Under the pieces are notes generated by a model. It was not told the origin of the DNA and did no database searches. It was given only the letters and a program-made list of their open reading frames with translations. Shown piece after piece: positions 56,702 through 64,000 of a stretch of 64,000 nt of DNA. The DNA is taken from positions 3,906,001 through 3,970,000 of the forward strand of contig NZ_CP108458.1 in the NCBI RefSeq assembly GCF_036242395.1. Direction: 5' to 3'. Origin of the DNA: Kitasatospora sp. NBC_01266 (GTDB lineage: Bacteria; Actinomycetota; Actinomycetes; Streptomycetales; Streptomycetaceae). The position numbers and the translations under genes are program-made. The stretch's first letter is position 1. Each line of letters begins with the position of its first letter.

Positions 56702-58378
56702 TCAGTGGCCGAGCGCGGTCTCGACCAGCTTGAAGACGACCATGACCATCGCGATCAGCAGGTAGCCGCGCAGTGCGCCCATGCCGACCTTGCGGCCGGT
56801 GGACATCACCGGGCGGGTCAGGGTCTCCAGCGGCGGCATCCGCCAGTCGTCGCGGCCCGTGCGGTCCTGGGGGCACCCCCGGCCGGAGGCTGGGGGAGGG
56901 TCCTCGGCGGTCGCGGTCCGCTTGCGGGTGAAGGCGAAGCCGGCGACCAGCACACCCACCACGCCGCAGCCGGCCATGATGTCCAGGATCTGCCGCGAGG
57001 TGATGTCCGGGAAGAGCACCGAAGCGGTCAGGATCACCGACAGCGTCACCAGCACCCCCACCACCGCCGAGGTGAACGCGTTCACCTTGGGCCCGTTCGA
57101 CCACGGCCCCAGCACCTGCTTGTCATTGCACAGCAGCAGCAGGAACACCGACGCCGACGGCAGCAGCACACCCGCCAGCACCTGCACACCCTGCGTCAGC
57201 AGACCCAGCGTGTGGTCACTGGACGCCAGCACGATCGCCGCCGCCGCACACACCAGACCCGCATACACCGCGTAGAACCCCTTCGCCCCACCGACCCCGC
57301 GGTGCAGCGAGTGCTTCATCCCGAACACATCACCGATCGCATACGCCGTCGACAGCGACACCGCGAACGCACCGATGATCGACGCGTCCAGCAACGCGAT
57401 CGCGAACAGCACCCCGACCAGCTTGCCACCATGGTCCGCCAGCCCCTTCGCCACCGCACCCGCGTCCGTGAAGTTCCCGAACCCGTCCGTACCCGCGAAC
57501 GCCGCCGCCGTGAAACCCATCATCGCCGCCGCACCCACGACCACGATCACGATCCCGATCCACAGATCGGCCTTCTCGTACTTCATGAACCGCGGCGTGA
57601 TCCGCTTGTCGATCACATACGACTGCTGGAAGAACAACTGCCACGGCGCCACCGTCGTCCCCACGATCGAGATGATCAGCAGCATCACCGTCGCCAACTG
57701 CCCCGTACCACCCGGCATGTCCGGCACCACGAAGTCATGCGCCAGCTGCGAGGTCCTCGGGTGGACCATGAAGTAGATCGGCACCAGCAGCAGCGACCCC
57801 GCGCACAGCGCCACCGCGATCCGCTCGAAACGCTGGAACGACCCCGTGAACGCCGAAGCGATGATCACCGCCGCCGCCAGCACCACCGACGCCACCTTCG
57901 GCAGCCCCAGATACCCCGCCGCCAGCGTCACCCCGATGAACTCCGTCACCAGCGTCAACCCGTTCAGCAGGAACAGGTCGATCACGCTGAACGCGCCCCA
58001 GAACTTCCCGAACCGCTCCAGGATCAGCCGCGCGTGCCCCACACCGGTCACCGCACCCAGCCGCAGCACCATCTCCTGGTTCACGTACAGCACCGGAACC
58101 AGCAGCAGCAGCGTCCACAGCAGATGCGTACCGTAGTTCTGCCCCGCCTGGCCGTACGTCGAGAACGCCCCGGCGTCGTTGTCGCCGACCATCACGATCA
58201 GACCCGGACCGACAATCGCCAGCAGCGTCTTCAGCTTCGCCGACAGACCCTTGCGGTCAGCCGTGTCATCCAGCCTGATCGTGCCCAGCGCACCCTTGAT
58301 ATCGCCCAGGTGCGCATCATCCAGCACCGCGCTGCGCGCCGCCGGAACCTTCGAGTCGAGTGTCACGTTGGTGGTCAT
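56702..58378 (-). CDS. NRAMP-family transporter, probably for Mg2+ (NRMT-like)
   Basis: 558 residues with about twelve membrane helices. Family signatures: IVGPGLIVMVGDNDAGAFSTYGQAG (helix 1, after a 50-residue N-terminus) and IVGTTVAPWQLFFQQSYVID (helix 6). In classical Mn2+/Fe2+ NRAMPs helix 1 has DPGN and helix 6 MPH; here they align as DAGA (68-71) and APW (244-246), so the Asn, and the Met that favours transition metals, are absent. That matches the Mg2+-transporting NRAMP-related group I know. An M-box riboswitch in its leader agrees. A Streptomyces interspersed repeat is built in frame into the C-terminal loop (about residues 494-504), and one more helix follows. Confidence 0.92.
   Translation of the reverse strand: MTTNVTLDSKVPAARSAVLDDAHLGDIKGALGTIRLDDTADRKGLSAKLKTLLAIVGPGLIVMVGDNDAGAFSTYGQAGQNYGTHLLWTLLLLVPVLYVNQEMVLRLGAVTGVGHARLILERFGKFWGAFSVIDLFLLNGLTLVTEFIGVTLAAGYLGLPKVASVVLAAAVIIASAFTGSFQRFERIAVALCAGSLLLVPIYFMVHPRTSQLAHDFVVPDMPGGTGQLATVMLLIISIVGTTVAPWQLFFQQSYVIDKRITPRFMKYEKADLWIGIVIVVVGAAAMMGFTAAAFAGTDGFGNFTDAGAVAKGLADHGGKLVGVLFAIALLDASIIGAFAVSLSTAYAIGDVFGMKHSLHRGVGGAKGFYAVYAGLVCAAAAIVLASSDHTLGLLTQGVQVLAGVLLPSASVFLLLLCNDKQVLGPWSNGPKVNAFTSAVVGVLVTLSVILTASVLFPDITSRQILDIMAGCGVVGVLVAGFAFTRKRTATAEDPPPASGRGCPQDRTGRDDWRMPPLETLTRPVMSTGRKVGMGALRGYLLIAMVMVVFKLVETALGH
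56867..56898. repeat. Streptomyces interspersed GC-rich repeat inside the transporter gene
   Basis: CTGGGGGCACCCCC followed by GGCCGGAGGCTGGGGGAG is a dispersed imperfect palindrome I recognise from intergenic regions of many Streptomyces genomes. Here it is in the coding region and gives PPPASGRGCPQ in the C-terminal cytoplasmic loop. Confidence 0.65.
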
Positions 58379-58526
58379 GGTGAACCTCCCTCAGCCCCCA
58401 ACGATTCAGGGGGAGTTTGGAGGCACGCGGCAGCTATCCCCGCTACGAACAAGCGCCAAGGAGCGCGCCAGGGCAGCACTGAGCCGCTGATGGCGCGTCA
58501 GATCGAAAAGCGCGTAGCGAAGGTGG

Positions 58527-58598
58527 TTACCGCGAGCCGAAGAAGTACGAGGACAGGCGGGGGTAGGGGCAACTGTGGCCCGGACTACTGCAATCCAT
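58527..58598 (-). CDS. 23-residue leader peptide candidate
   Basis: ATG 58598 follows GGGAGGAGG by ten bases and reads MDCSSPGHSCPYPRLSSYFF then GSR and TAA. It lies between the M-box and the transporter start. It is Pro/Ser/aromatic with a basic end, similar in size and make-up to enterobacterial MgtL, whose Pro codons sense translation speed. No other support; it may be only a chance short ORF with a good ribosome binding site. Confidence 0.4.
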   Translation of the reverse strand: MDCSSPGHSCPYPRLSSYFFGSR

Positions 58599-58689
58599 GA
58601 GTCTCTCGCCTCCTCCCGGCCGGTGCGCGCGACGGACCGCTGCGCATGACGACACGGCAAGGAGCTCGCCGGCCCCGAGGACCAGCTCA

Positions 58690-58862
58690 CCCCAACTCGT
58701 CAGAGCTTTGGCACTTCACGGCGTGATCCGACTCGGCTGAGCCGGAAGCCACTTGGGATCAACCCTTAGGTCGGGAAGATCTGTCCTGATCCGGAGCGTC
58801 TCTCGACGGTTGGGATCAGTGGCCTGTGTCCATGAAGACGCCTCACCGAACGAGGTGCCTGC
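58690..58862 (-). ncRNA. M-box (ykoK) Mg2+ riboswitch
   Basis: On the minus strand the conserved segments of the M-box follow in order and spacing: ACCUCGUUCGGUGAGGC (P1 5' strand and GGUGAGGC), ACUGAUCCCAACCGUC/GAGAGACGC, GGAUCAGGACAG, GACCUAAGGGUUGAUCCCAAG, and GUGAAGUGCCAAAGCUCUGA/CGAG (closing P1 strand). CUCGU and ACGAG close P1. M-boxes bind Mg2+ and stop expression at high Mg2+. The candidate switch is a GAGCU/AGCUC hairpin at 58662-58688 directly after P1. It leads to the NRAMP-type gene about 310 bases downstream. A TAAGCT -10-like hexamer is near 58877. Confidence 0.93.
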
Positions 58863-59120
58863 AAAACCTTGCCTAGCTTAGCCCTGTTCCACCCGAACGC
58901 TTGCCGCATTTACTAAACCTTGACCAAAGGGCCCTGGACACGTGGGGAAGTCCAGGTCACCGAGCGCCACCCGGGCTTCCGGCAGGCCAAGGCTTCGCCA
59001 CGCGGCGATCAAGGCGGTCAACCGCCGTCCGCGCAGTGAATCGCCAGCTCAGGGCCGGGTTTCCCGACATCCGGGAGGCGCTCGTAACGGCGTGACAAAG
59101 ATGAAGATCAAGAGGAGGAT
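58863..59120. other. Divergent intergenic region between M-box and secreted protein gene
   Basis: Holds the promoter side of the M-box on the minus strand and, on the plus strand, a TTGACC hexamer at 58919 with an AT-richer stretch (GCATTTACTAAACC). No gene, repeat or structural RNA was seen besides these. The first candidate GTG of the next gene is at 59121. Confidence 0.5.
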
Positions 59121-62024
59121 GTGCCCGGCTTCCGCCACGTGCGTAGAAGCCTCCAGCATCCGGTCCACAGGGGGTCCTCCGTGCGCCAGCGTCATCTCGC
59201 CGGCCTCGCCGTCGCCACCGTCATCGCGCTCGGGGCCGGTCTGCCCGCCCCGGTCCTCGCGGTCGCCGACGGTGCCACGCTCTTCGTCAACCCGGTCTCG
59301 GGCTGCACCGACACGGGCAGCGGCACCCAGGCCGCGCCGTTCTGCACCATCCAGGCCGCCGTCGATGCCGCCCAGCCCGGCCAGACCGTCCAGGTGGCCG
59401 CGGCCACGTACCGCGAGCAGGTCACGCTCACCCACTCGGGAGAGCCGGGCAAGCCGATCACCGTTCGCGGCGGCGACATCCGCAACGGCCTCAGCACTCT
59501 GCCGCTCGTCGGCTTCGACCCGGGCGGCACGGCCGCAGACCACGGCTTCGTCCTCAACGGCGTCCACGATGTCACGATCACGGGTCTCGGTATCCGTGGC
59601 TCCCTCGGTGCCGTCCAGTTGGCCGACACCCAGCTGGTGACCCTCGACGGCAACATCATGGGCGGATCGACGTCCGGCCCGCAGACCGCCGGCATCCACC
59701 TCAGCGGGACGACCGCCTCCACCACGATCAGCCGAAACATCGTCAGGGGCCTTGCCCGTACCGCCATCGTCGTCGACGCCGGCGTCACCGGCACCATCCT
59801 CACCACCAACGCCGTGGACAACCAGGCAGGCGGCGCCGGCATCCAGATCACCGACGCCCCGGGCACGGTGATCACGAGCAACACCGTCAGCTCGGTCTGC
59901 GGCCCGGCCATCGGCCTGCTCGGCAACTCGTCCAAGGCCGTGGTCGAGAACAACGTCCTCGCCACCGGCTTCGACACCGGCAAGAACGCCCCCGCCTGCG
60001 ACCCGAGCCAGGGCACGGCCAAGCTCTCCGTCTCCGCGGACTCGGTGCCGGGCACCGTCGCCGACTACAACCTGGCCGACCCCTTCGGCAACGCGCCGGT
60101 CTACAACTGGGCGGGCACCAGCTACGCCACCGCGGCCGACTTCACCAAGGCCGTCCCGCAGCAGGGCGCCCACGACATCACGGCCGATCCGCACTACTCG
60201 GGGAACCCCGACACCGCTCTCCCCATCGGCTCCAACTCCCCCGGCATCGACTCGGCCGACGCCAACGCACCCGGCGAGCTCACCACCGACCTCTACGGCT
60301 ACCAGCGGATCGACGACCCCGCCTTCCCCAACACCGGTACCGGTTCGGGCTACTACGACCGGGGCGCGTTCGAGTTCACGACCTCGTCCCGCTCGGTCGC
60401 GGTCGAGGTCCAGCCACGGCAGATTCCCGCCGGAGCGTCGACCACCCTCACGCTGCACGACTTCGGAAGCTGGTCGCCAGTCGTCTCCTACACCGTCGAC
60501 TTCGGCGACGGAACTCCGACCGTGACGACCACGCAGTTCTCGGTCCAGCACACCTACCAGACTGCGGGCTCCTACCAGGCCACAGTCGTCGCCACCGAGC
60601 AGAACGGCGACACCACCACCACCGGTGACACCACCGTGCAGGTCAGCCCGCCCGGCCTGCTCGTCCCCAAGCTGACGTCCTCCCGGAACAGCAACCCGCT
60701 CGGGTACGACTTCTCGGACTTCGGCTCCACGTCCCCATGGTCGCTGGAGAGCTTCAGCTTCGACTTCGGTGACGGCAGTTCCCCCGTCACCACCACAGAC
60801 GTCATCACGGGCACCTCCCACACCTACGCGAACGAGGGCGACTACACCGTCACGCTGACCGTGACCGACACGGGTGGGCGCAGCGAGAAGACCTCGCAGC
60901 TTCTGCACGTCGCGTACCAGGCGGGCGCCTTCCACCCGACAACCCCGATGAGGCTGCTGGACACCCGCACCCTGCCCAGCAGCGTGGCCGCCGGTGGCAC
61001 CTTCGACCTCCAGTTGCTGCCCAACTACTCCAACTACTTCGGCTACCAGCAGCCGACTGCCGTCGTCCTCAACGTGACGGCGGTGTCGAAGGGGCGGGAC
61101 GGCCACGTCACCGTCTACCCGACAGGTAGCAAGCAGCCCACCACGTCCAGCGTCAACTACGTCGGCGGGCAGGCCGTGCCCAACCTGATCACCGTCCCGG
61201 TCGGTCCGACCGGTGCGGTGTCGTTCGCCAACTCCTGGGGTGGCGACGTGGATCTGGTGGTGGACATCTCCGGCTTCTACAGCACCGACCTGTCGAGCGG
61301 CTCCAGGTTCACCCCGCTCACCCCCGCCCGCCTGGTCGACACCCGCAACGGCGACACCGGCGGCAAGCTCGGCCCGGACAGCACCCGCAACATCAAGGTT
61401 GCGGGCAGCGGCGGTGTACCCGCCAACGCCACCGCCGTCATCCTCAACCTCACCGGCACCGACGCCACCGAGACCACCCACCTGGACGTCGCCCCGAGCG
61501 GCACCAGCGGCTACGGGGCCTCCAACCTCAACCCCGTTCCCGGCCAGGACCGCGCCAACCAGGTCATCGTGCCGCTTGGCCCCGACGGCAGCATCAACGT
61601 CTACAACCACGCCGGCTCGACCGACATCGTGCTGGACGTGTTCGGCTACTACAGCCCGGACGGGAAGGGCCTGTTCACCCCCACCACCCCCACCCGCCTG
61701 CTCGACACCCGTACCACCGGGACCCCGCTCAGCCGGGACAGCCAGACCAGTCTCCAGATCGCCGGCACCGGCAACGTCCCCGCCAACGCCACCGGAGCGG
61801 TGCTGAACGTCACCGCCACCGACTCCACCGCCCCCAGCTACCTCACCGTCTTCCCCGACGGCCAGACCCGCCCCGGCACCTCAAACCTCAACGCCCAGCC
61901 CGGAGTCGACGTCCCCAACCACGTCACCACCCCGCTCGGCACCGACGGCAGGGTCGACGTCTACAACCACGACGGCACGACGGACGTCCTCGCCGACCTG
62001 CTCGGCTACTTCACCGCCGGCTGA
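59121..62024 (+). CDS. Large secreted protein: beta-helix, two PKD domains, three C-terminal repeats
   Basis: 967 residues from GTG 59121; GTG 59181 is an alternative and leaves the signal peptide (HLAGLAVATVIALGAGLPAPVLA) complete. Residues about 50-420 are a right-handed beta-helix with SGCTDTGSGTQAAPFCTIQAAVDAAQPG at its cap and repeating DVTITGLGI / NIVRG / NTVSSV turns. Two PKD domains follow (YTVDFGDGTPT and FSFDFGDGSS). Three ~120-residue repeats begin at 604, 730 and 852 with F-x-P-x-TP-x-RLLDTR, contain PANATAV-LN-T, and end with GYY/GFYS. No LPXTG or membrane anchor, so it is released or binds the wall. Polysaccharide or adhesion functions are possible. Confidence 0.88.
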   Translation: MPGFRHVRRSLQHPVHRGSSVRQRHLAGLAVATVIALGAGLPAPVLAVADGATLFVNPVSGCTDTGSGTQAAPFCTIQAAVDAAQPGQTVQVAAATYREQVTLTHSGEPGKPITVRGGDIRNGLSTLPLVGFDPGGTAADHGFVLNGVHDVTITGLGIRGSLGAVQLADTQLVTLDGNIMGGSTSGPQTAGIHLSGTTASTTISRNIVRGLARTAIVVDAGVTGTILTTNAVDNQAGGAGIQITDAPGTVITSNTVSSVCGPAIGLLGNSSKAVVENNVLATGFDTGKNAPACDPSQGTAKLSVSADSVPGTVADYNLADPFGNAPVYNWAGTSYATAADFTKAVPQQGAHDITADPHYSGNPDTALPIGSNSPGIDSADANAPGELTTDLYGYQRIDDPAFPNTGTGSGYYDRGAFEFTTSSRSVAVEVQPRQIPAGASTTLTLHDFGSWSPVVSYTVDFGDGTPTVTTTQFSVQHTYQTAGSYQATVVATEQNGDTTTTGDTTVQVSPPGLLVPKLTSSRNSNPLGYDFSDFGSTSPWSLESFSFDFGDGSSPVTTTDVITGTSHTYANEGDYTVTLTVTDTGGRSEKTSQLLHVAYQAGAFHPTTPMRLLDTRTLPSSVAAGGTFDLQLLPNYSNYFGYQQPTAVVLNVTAVSKGRDGHVTVYPTGSKQPTTSSVNYVGGQAVPNLITVPVGPTGAVSFANSWGGDVDLVVDISGFYSTDLSSGSRFTPLTPARLVDTRNGDTGGKLGPDSTRNIKVAGSGGVPANATAVILNLTGTDATETTHLDVAPSGTSGYGASNLNPVPGQDRANQVIVPLGPDGSINVYNHAGSTDIVLDVFGYYSPDGKGLFTPTTPTRLLDTRTTGTPLSRDSQTSLQIAGTGNVPANATGAVLNVTATDSTAPSYLTVFPDGQTRPGTSNLNAQPGVDVPNHVTTPLGTDGRVDVYNHDGTTDVLADLLGYFTAG

Positions 62025-62334
62025 TCCCGCACAACCGCATCCGCCCCCACCGGGTCTCCCGGCGGGGGCGGAACCGTTTGGACCGGGCTTCCAGACCGGC
62101 CAGGTCTCGCCGCGCCAAGCGGCGTCCCAGGACATCCACTTGTGAAGGAGCACACCGGCCTCTGCCGGCGCAGCGCCACCGCTCCCGGTGCTGGATCGAT
62201 CCCCGTTGCGCCCAACGGTAGTTCGGCAACGGAATCCCGCGCGCCGGCGTGCGGGCAACTCGCTAGACTCCGCCTGCTCGGCAGTTCCTGTGCTGTTCTT
62301 AGAAATCCGGTGTAACCGGAATGGGGGGATCGTA
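62025..62334. other. 310-base region between the two secreted protein genes
   Basis: Contains the terminator at 62041-62071 and a short CCGGTGTAACCGG inverted repeat (62310-62322) before the next start. No gene seen. Confidence 0.5.
62041..62071 (+). terminator. Terminator after the beta-helix/PKD gene
   Basis: CCGCCCCCACCGGG and CCCGGCGGGGGCGG pair with one mismatch around a short loop, 17 bases past the stop. Confidence 0.8.
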
Positions 62335-64000
62335 TGAACCTGCTGCCGTCCGGCAGACGAGAAAGAAGAGGCTCCGGCGCGCTCGCGTCCGGCGCCGTGT
62401 TGCTGGCCGTCATAGCCTCGCTGATGGGCCAGCCCGGCAGCGCCGCCGCGGCGGCACCGCCCGTCGCGCCGCAGTCCGCCGCGGCCGCCTCGTCACAGCC
62501 CGGCGCCACTTCCGGCCCCACAGCCGGCACCGCCACCGCAGCCCCGTCGGCTGCCGCCAGCACGCCCCCGTCGGCGTCCGAGAGCCGACCCGCCAAGGTC
62601 GCGCCCAAGACGGCGCCCACGACCGAGGCGAAGTCCGCCCGCGGCGAGGCCGTGCGGGCGGTCCAACAGAGCGCCCCGCCCGGCCCGTGCCCGGCCACCC
62701 TTGCTCCGCAGACGGTCGTCGGCTGCGCGGTCGGCGCCTACCAGACGGCATCCTTCTCCATCACCCTGCCGCAGCAGACGGACCTGGTGCTCATCCAGGC
62801 CGTGGCGGCCCAGGGCACGCTCTACCCGACAATGGTGGCGCCGGACGGCAGCACCAAGGTGACCTGCGACAGTCCCTTCGGCTCCGGCTACGGGTACGGC
62901 GTGCTGCGCTGCCCGACCAGCCAGGCGGGGACCTACTCGCTGCAGGTCAAGGACGGCAGCGGGACGCAGAACGGCATCTCCGTGTCGTACCTCCCGCTGC
63001 TGTCCGCCACCGGCTGCAAGACAGTGGCCGCCACCGACCGGACGCTGGGCGCCCCGACCGTGTTCCCCGGCTCACTGCCCGTCGCCTCCGCTGGTGACTG
63101 CTACACGCTGGACCTGGCCGCCAACGACGTGCTGCGCAGCTACGCGAACACCTACCGGGTCACCCAGACCGTGTACGACGCCACCGGCAAGCAGGTCTGC
63201 ACCGACCAGTCGAACCCGGGCAACGGCCTCGACTGCCGGCTCGCCGGCACCGCGCCGTTCCGCGTGACGGTGCAGCAGTCCTCCGGGGCCGCCCAGGACT
63301 ACTCCTACAGCGCCGCCCGGCTCTCCCAGCCGGAGGGCTGCACGGTGGTGGAGCCGCAGGCGTTCGGCACCACCCCGGATCTGAGCGGCACGGCGCGCTG
63401 CCGCACGCTCCGGGTCCCGCAGGCCACCCACTACGGCTTCGGCCCGGTGTCCACCGGGACGGCCCCCTCCGGCGGGCTGTTCACGCCGGACGGCACCGCG
63501 CTGGTCGCCAACTGCTCGCTCGGCGCCTGCGACCTGACCCCCGGTGACTACACCTGGGCGGTCCAGGCGAGCAACACCACCGCCGGTGCGTTCGGCATGT
63601 TCCTGTACTCGGCCACCGAGAACCGGGGCTGCGTCGCGACCGGTGACGAGGACCTGGCGAACGGCCCCGCCACCGGCACCTTCGCCGGGCCGGGCGAGCA
63701 GCTCTGCCTGGCCCTGCCCACTGCCACCGGCAACGGCCTCTACCTGCTCAACCAGCCGCCGTCCGGCGGCGCCGACGTGGCGGTCGAGATCGACGACGCG
63801 GGCGGCGCCAAGCAGTGCACCAACGGCGGCTACGCCTACGGCGTCTGCAAGTTGACCGGCACCGCGCCGTTCCGCGCGGTGCTGAGCGGCACGCCCGGCA
63901 AGGCGTACCAGCTGGCGATCCAGCGCACCGGCGACTCGGCCGGCTGCACCGCCTGGCCGCAGTCCGGCTTCGACGGCTCCTGGGGCGCGCAGGTCTCGCT
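62335..64000 (+). CDS. Large secreted repeat protein, 3' end outside window
   Basis: The frame is open from ATG 62335 (GGGGGGATCGT before it) to the right edge, 555 residues so far. Signal peptide: GSGALASGAVLLAVIASLMGQPGSAAAA; then about 80 residues of Ala/Pro/Ser/Thr linker. The rest is made of repeated modules of about 100 residues with paired cysteines: CTDQ...DCRLAGTAPFRVTV and CTNGGYAYGVCKLTGTAPFRAVL, with TQAGTYSLQV/CDLTPGDYTWAV strands, similar to bacterial pre-peptidase or Ig-like cell-surface repeats. Role unknown. Same direction as the preceding secreted protein. Confidence 0.82.

Noticed and set aside
58406..58690. 94-codon ORF in the M-box leader
   Set aside because: Starts in the switch region, lacks a ribosome binding site and has no coding bias; the 23-codon ORF in another frame is better placed.
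59049..61610. An 853-codon minus-strand frame
   Set aside because: Antisense of the beta-helix/PKD gene; Val/Gly/Asp-rich, no domain, no start region.

Overview
The window is about 72% GC by eye, with strongly GC-rich third codon positions, many GTG/TTG starts and a mycothiol gene (mshA). It also carries SpoIIE-type phosphatase, DUF2516, LysR/TetR/MerR and secreted repeat-protein genes of the kind found in Streptomyces, Kitasatospora or Streptacidiphilus. It reads as a chromosomal segment of a Streptomycetaceae actinomycete, not a plasmid or phage. I see no rRNA, tRNA, CRISPR or biosynthetic gene cluster.

0-13 kb: a conserved core-like region. It holds the 3' end of an MFS gene, a YbjN protein, mshA, a methyltransferase-like gene, a macrodomain protein, a response-regulator/PP2C phosphatase, DUF2516, an HBHA-like protein, an XRE regulator, an unusual MerR-sliding clamp fusion and a SNF2 helicase coupled to a 93-aa protein. 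13-24 kb: small regulator/effector units (YceI; LysR and tautomerase; LysR and MFS; macrodomain; GNAT; TetR; an Eis-like acetyltransferase behind an MFS pump with a divergent LysR; a YcaQ-like glycosylase). 24-33 kb: a minus-strand series containing an NlpC/P60 hydrolase, a membrane protein, a ThrE-type exporter and a translationally coupled HSP90-like/TPR pair. 33-40 kb: a small secreted N/G/S-rich protein, then a fatty-acid module (tandem-TetR regulator, LCAD-type acyl-CoA dehydrogenase, acyl-CoA ligase). That module is followed by a 1,382-bp IS701-type element with a clean TTAG target duplication, placed in the overlapping stop codons of two convergent genes. 40-54 kb: TatA, membrane protein, orphan histidine kinase, zinc-ribbon protein, MerR regulator, Ser/Thr kinase, ABC ATPase, lipase, a CDF-like membrane protein, RidA, methyltransferase and a bifunctional PBP.

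54.6-58.9 kb is the most coherent unit. A minus-strand M-box (ykoK) Mg2+ riboswitch precedes a leader peptide candidate and an NRAMP-family transporter whose DPGN and MPH metal motifs are replaced. After a terminator come a 93-aa protein, an orphan OmpR-type DNA-binding protein, MgtC and a 127-aa protein. MgtC and the last protein are joined through a 17-bp tandem repeat that carries the stop and start codons. I read this as a magnesium homeostasis locus. 59-64 kb: two large secreted proteins, one with beta-helix, PKD and three C-terminal repeats, the other repeat-rich and running off the right edge.

Coordinates of starts were chosen from visible ribosome binding sites and family lengths. Functions are from remembered family motifs; no database search was run.
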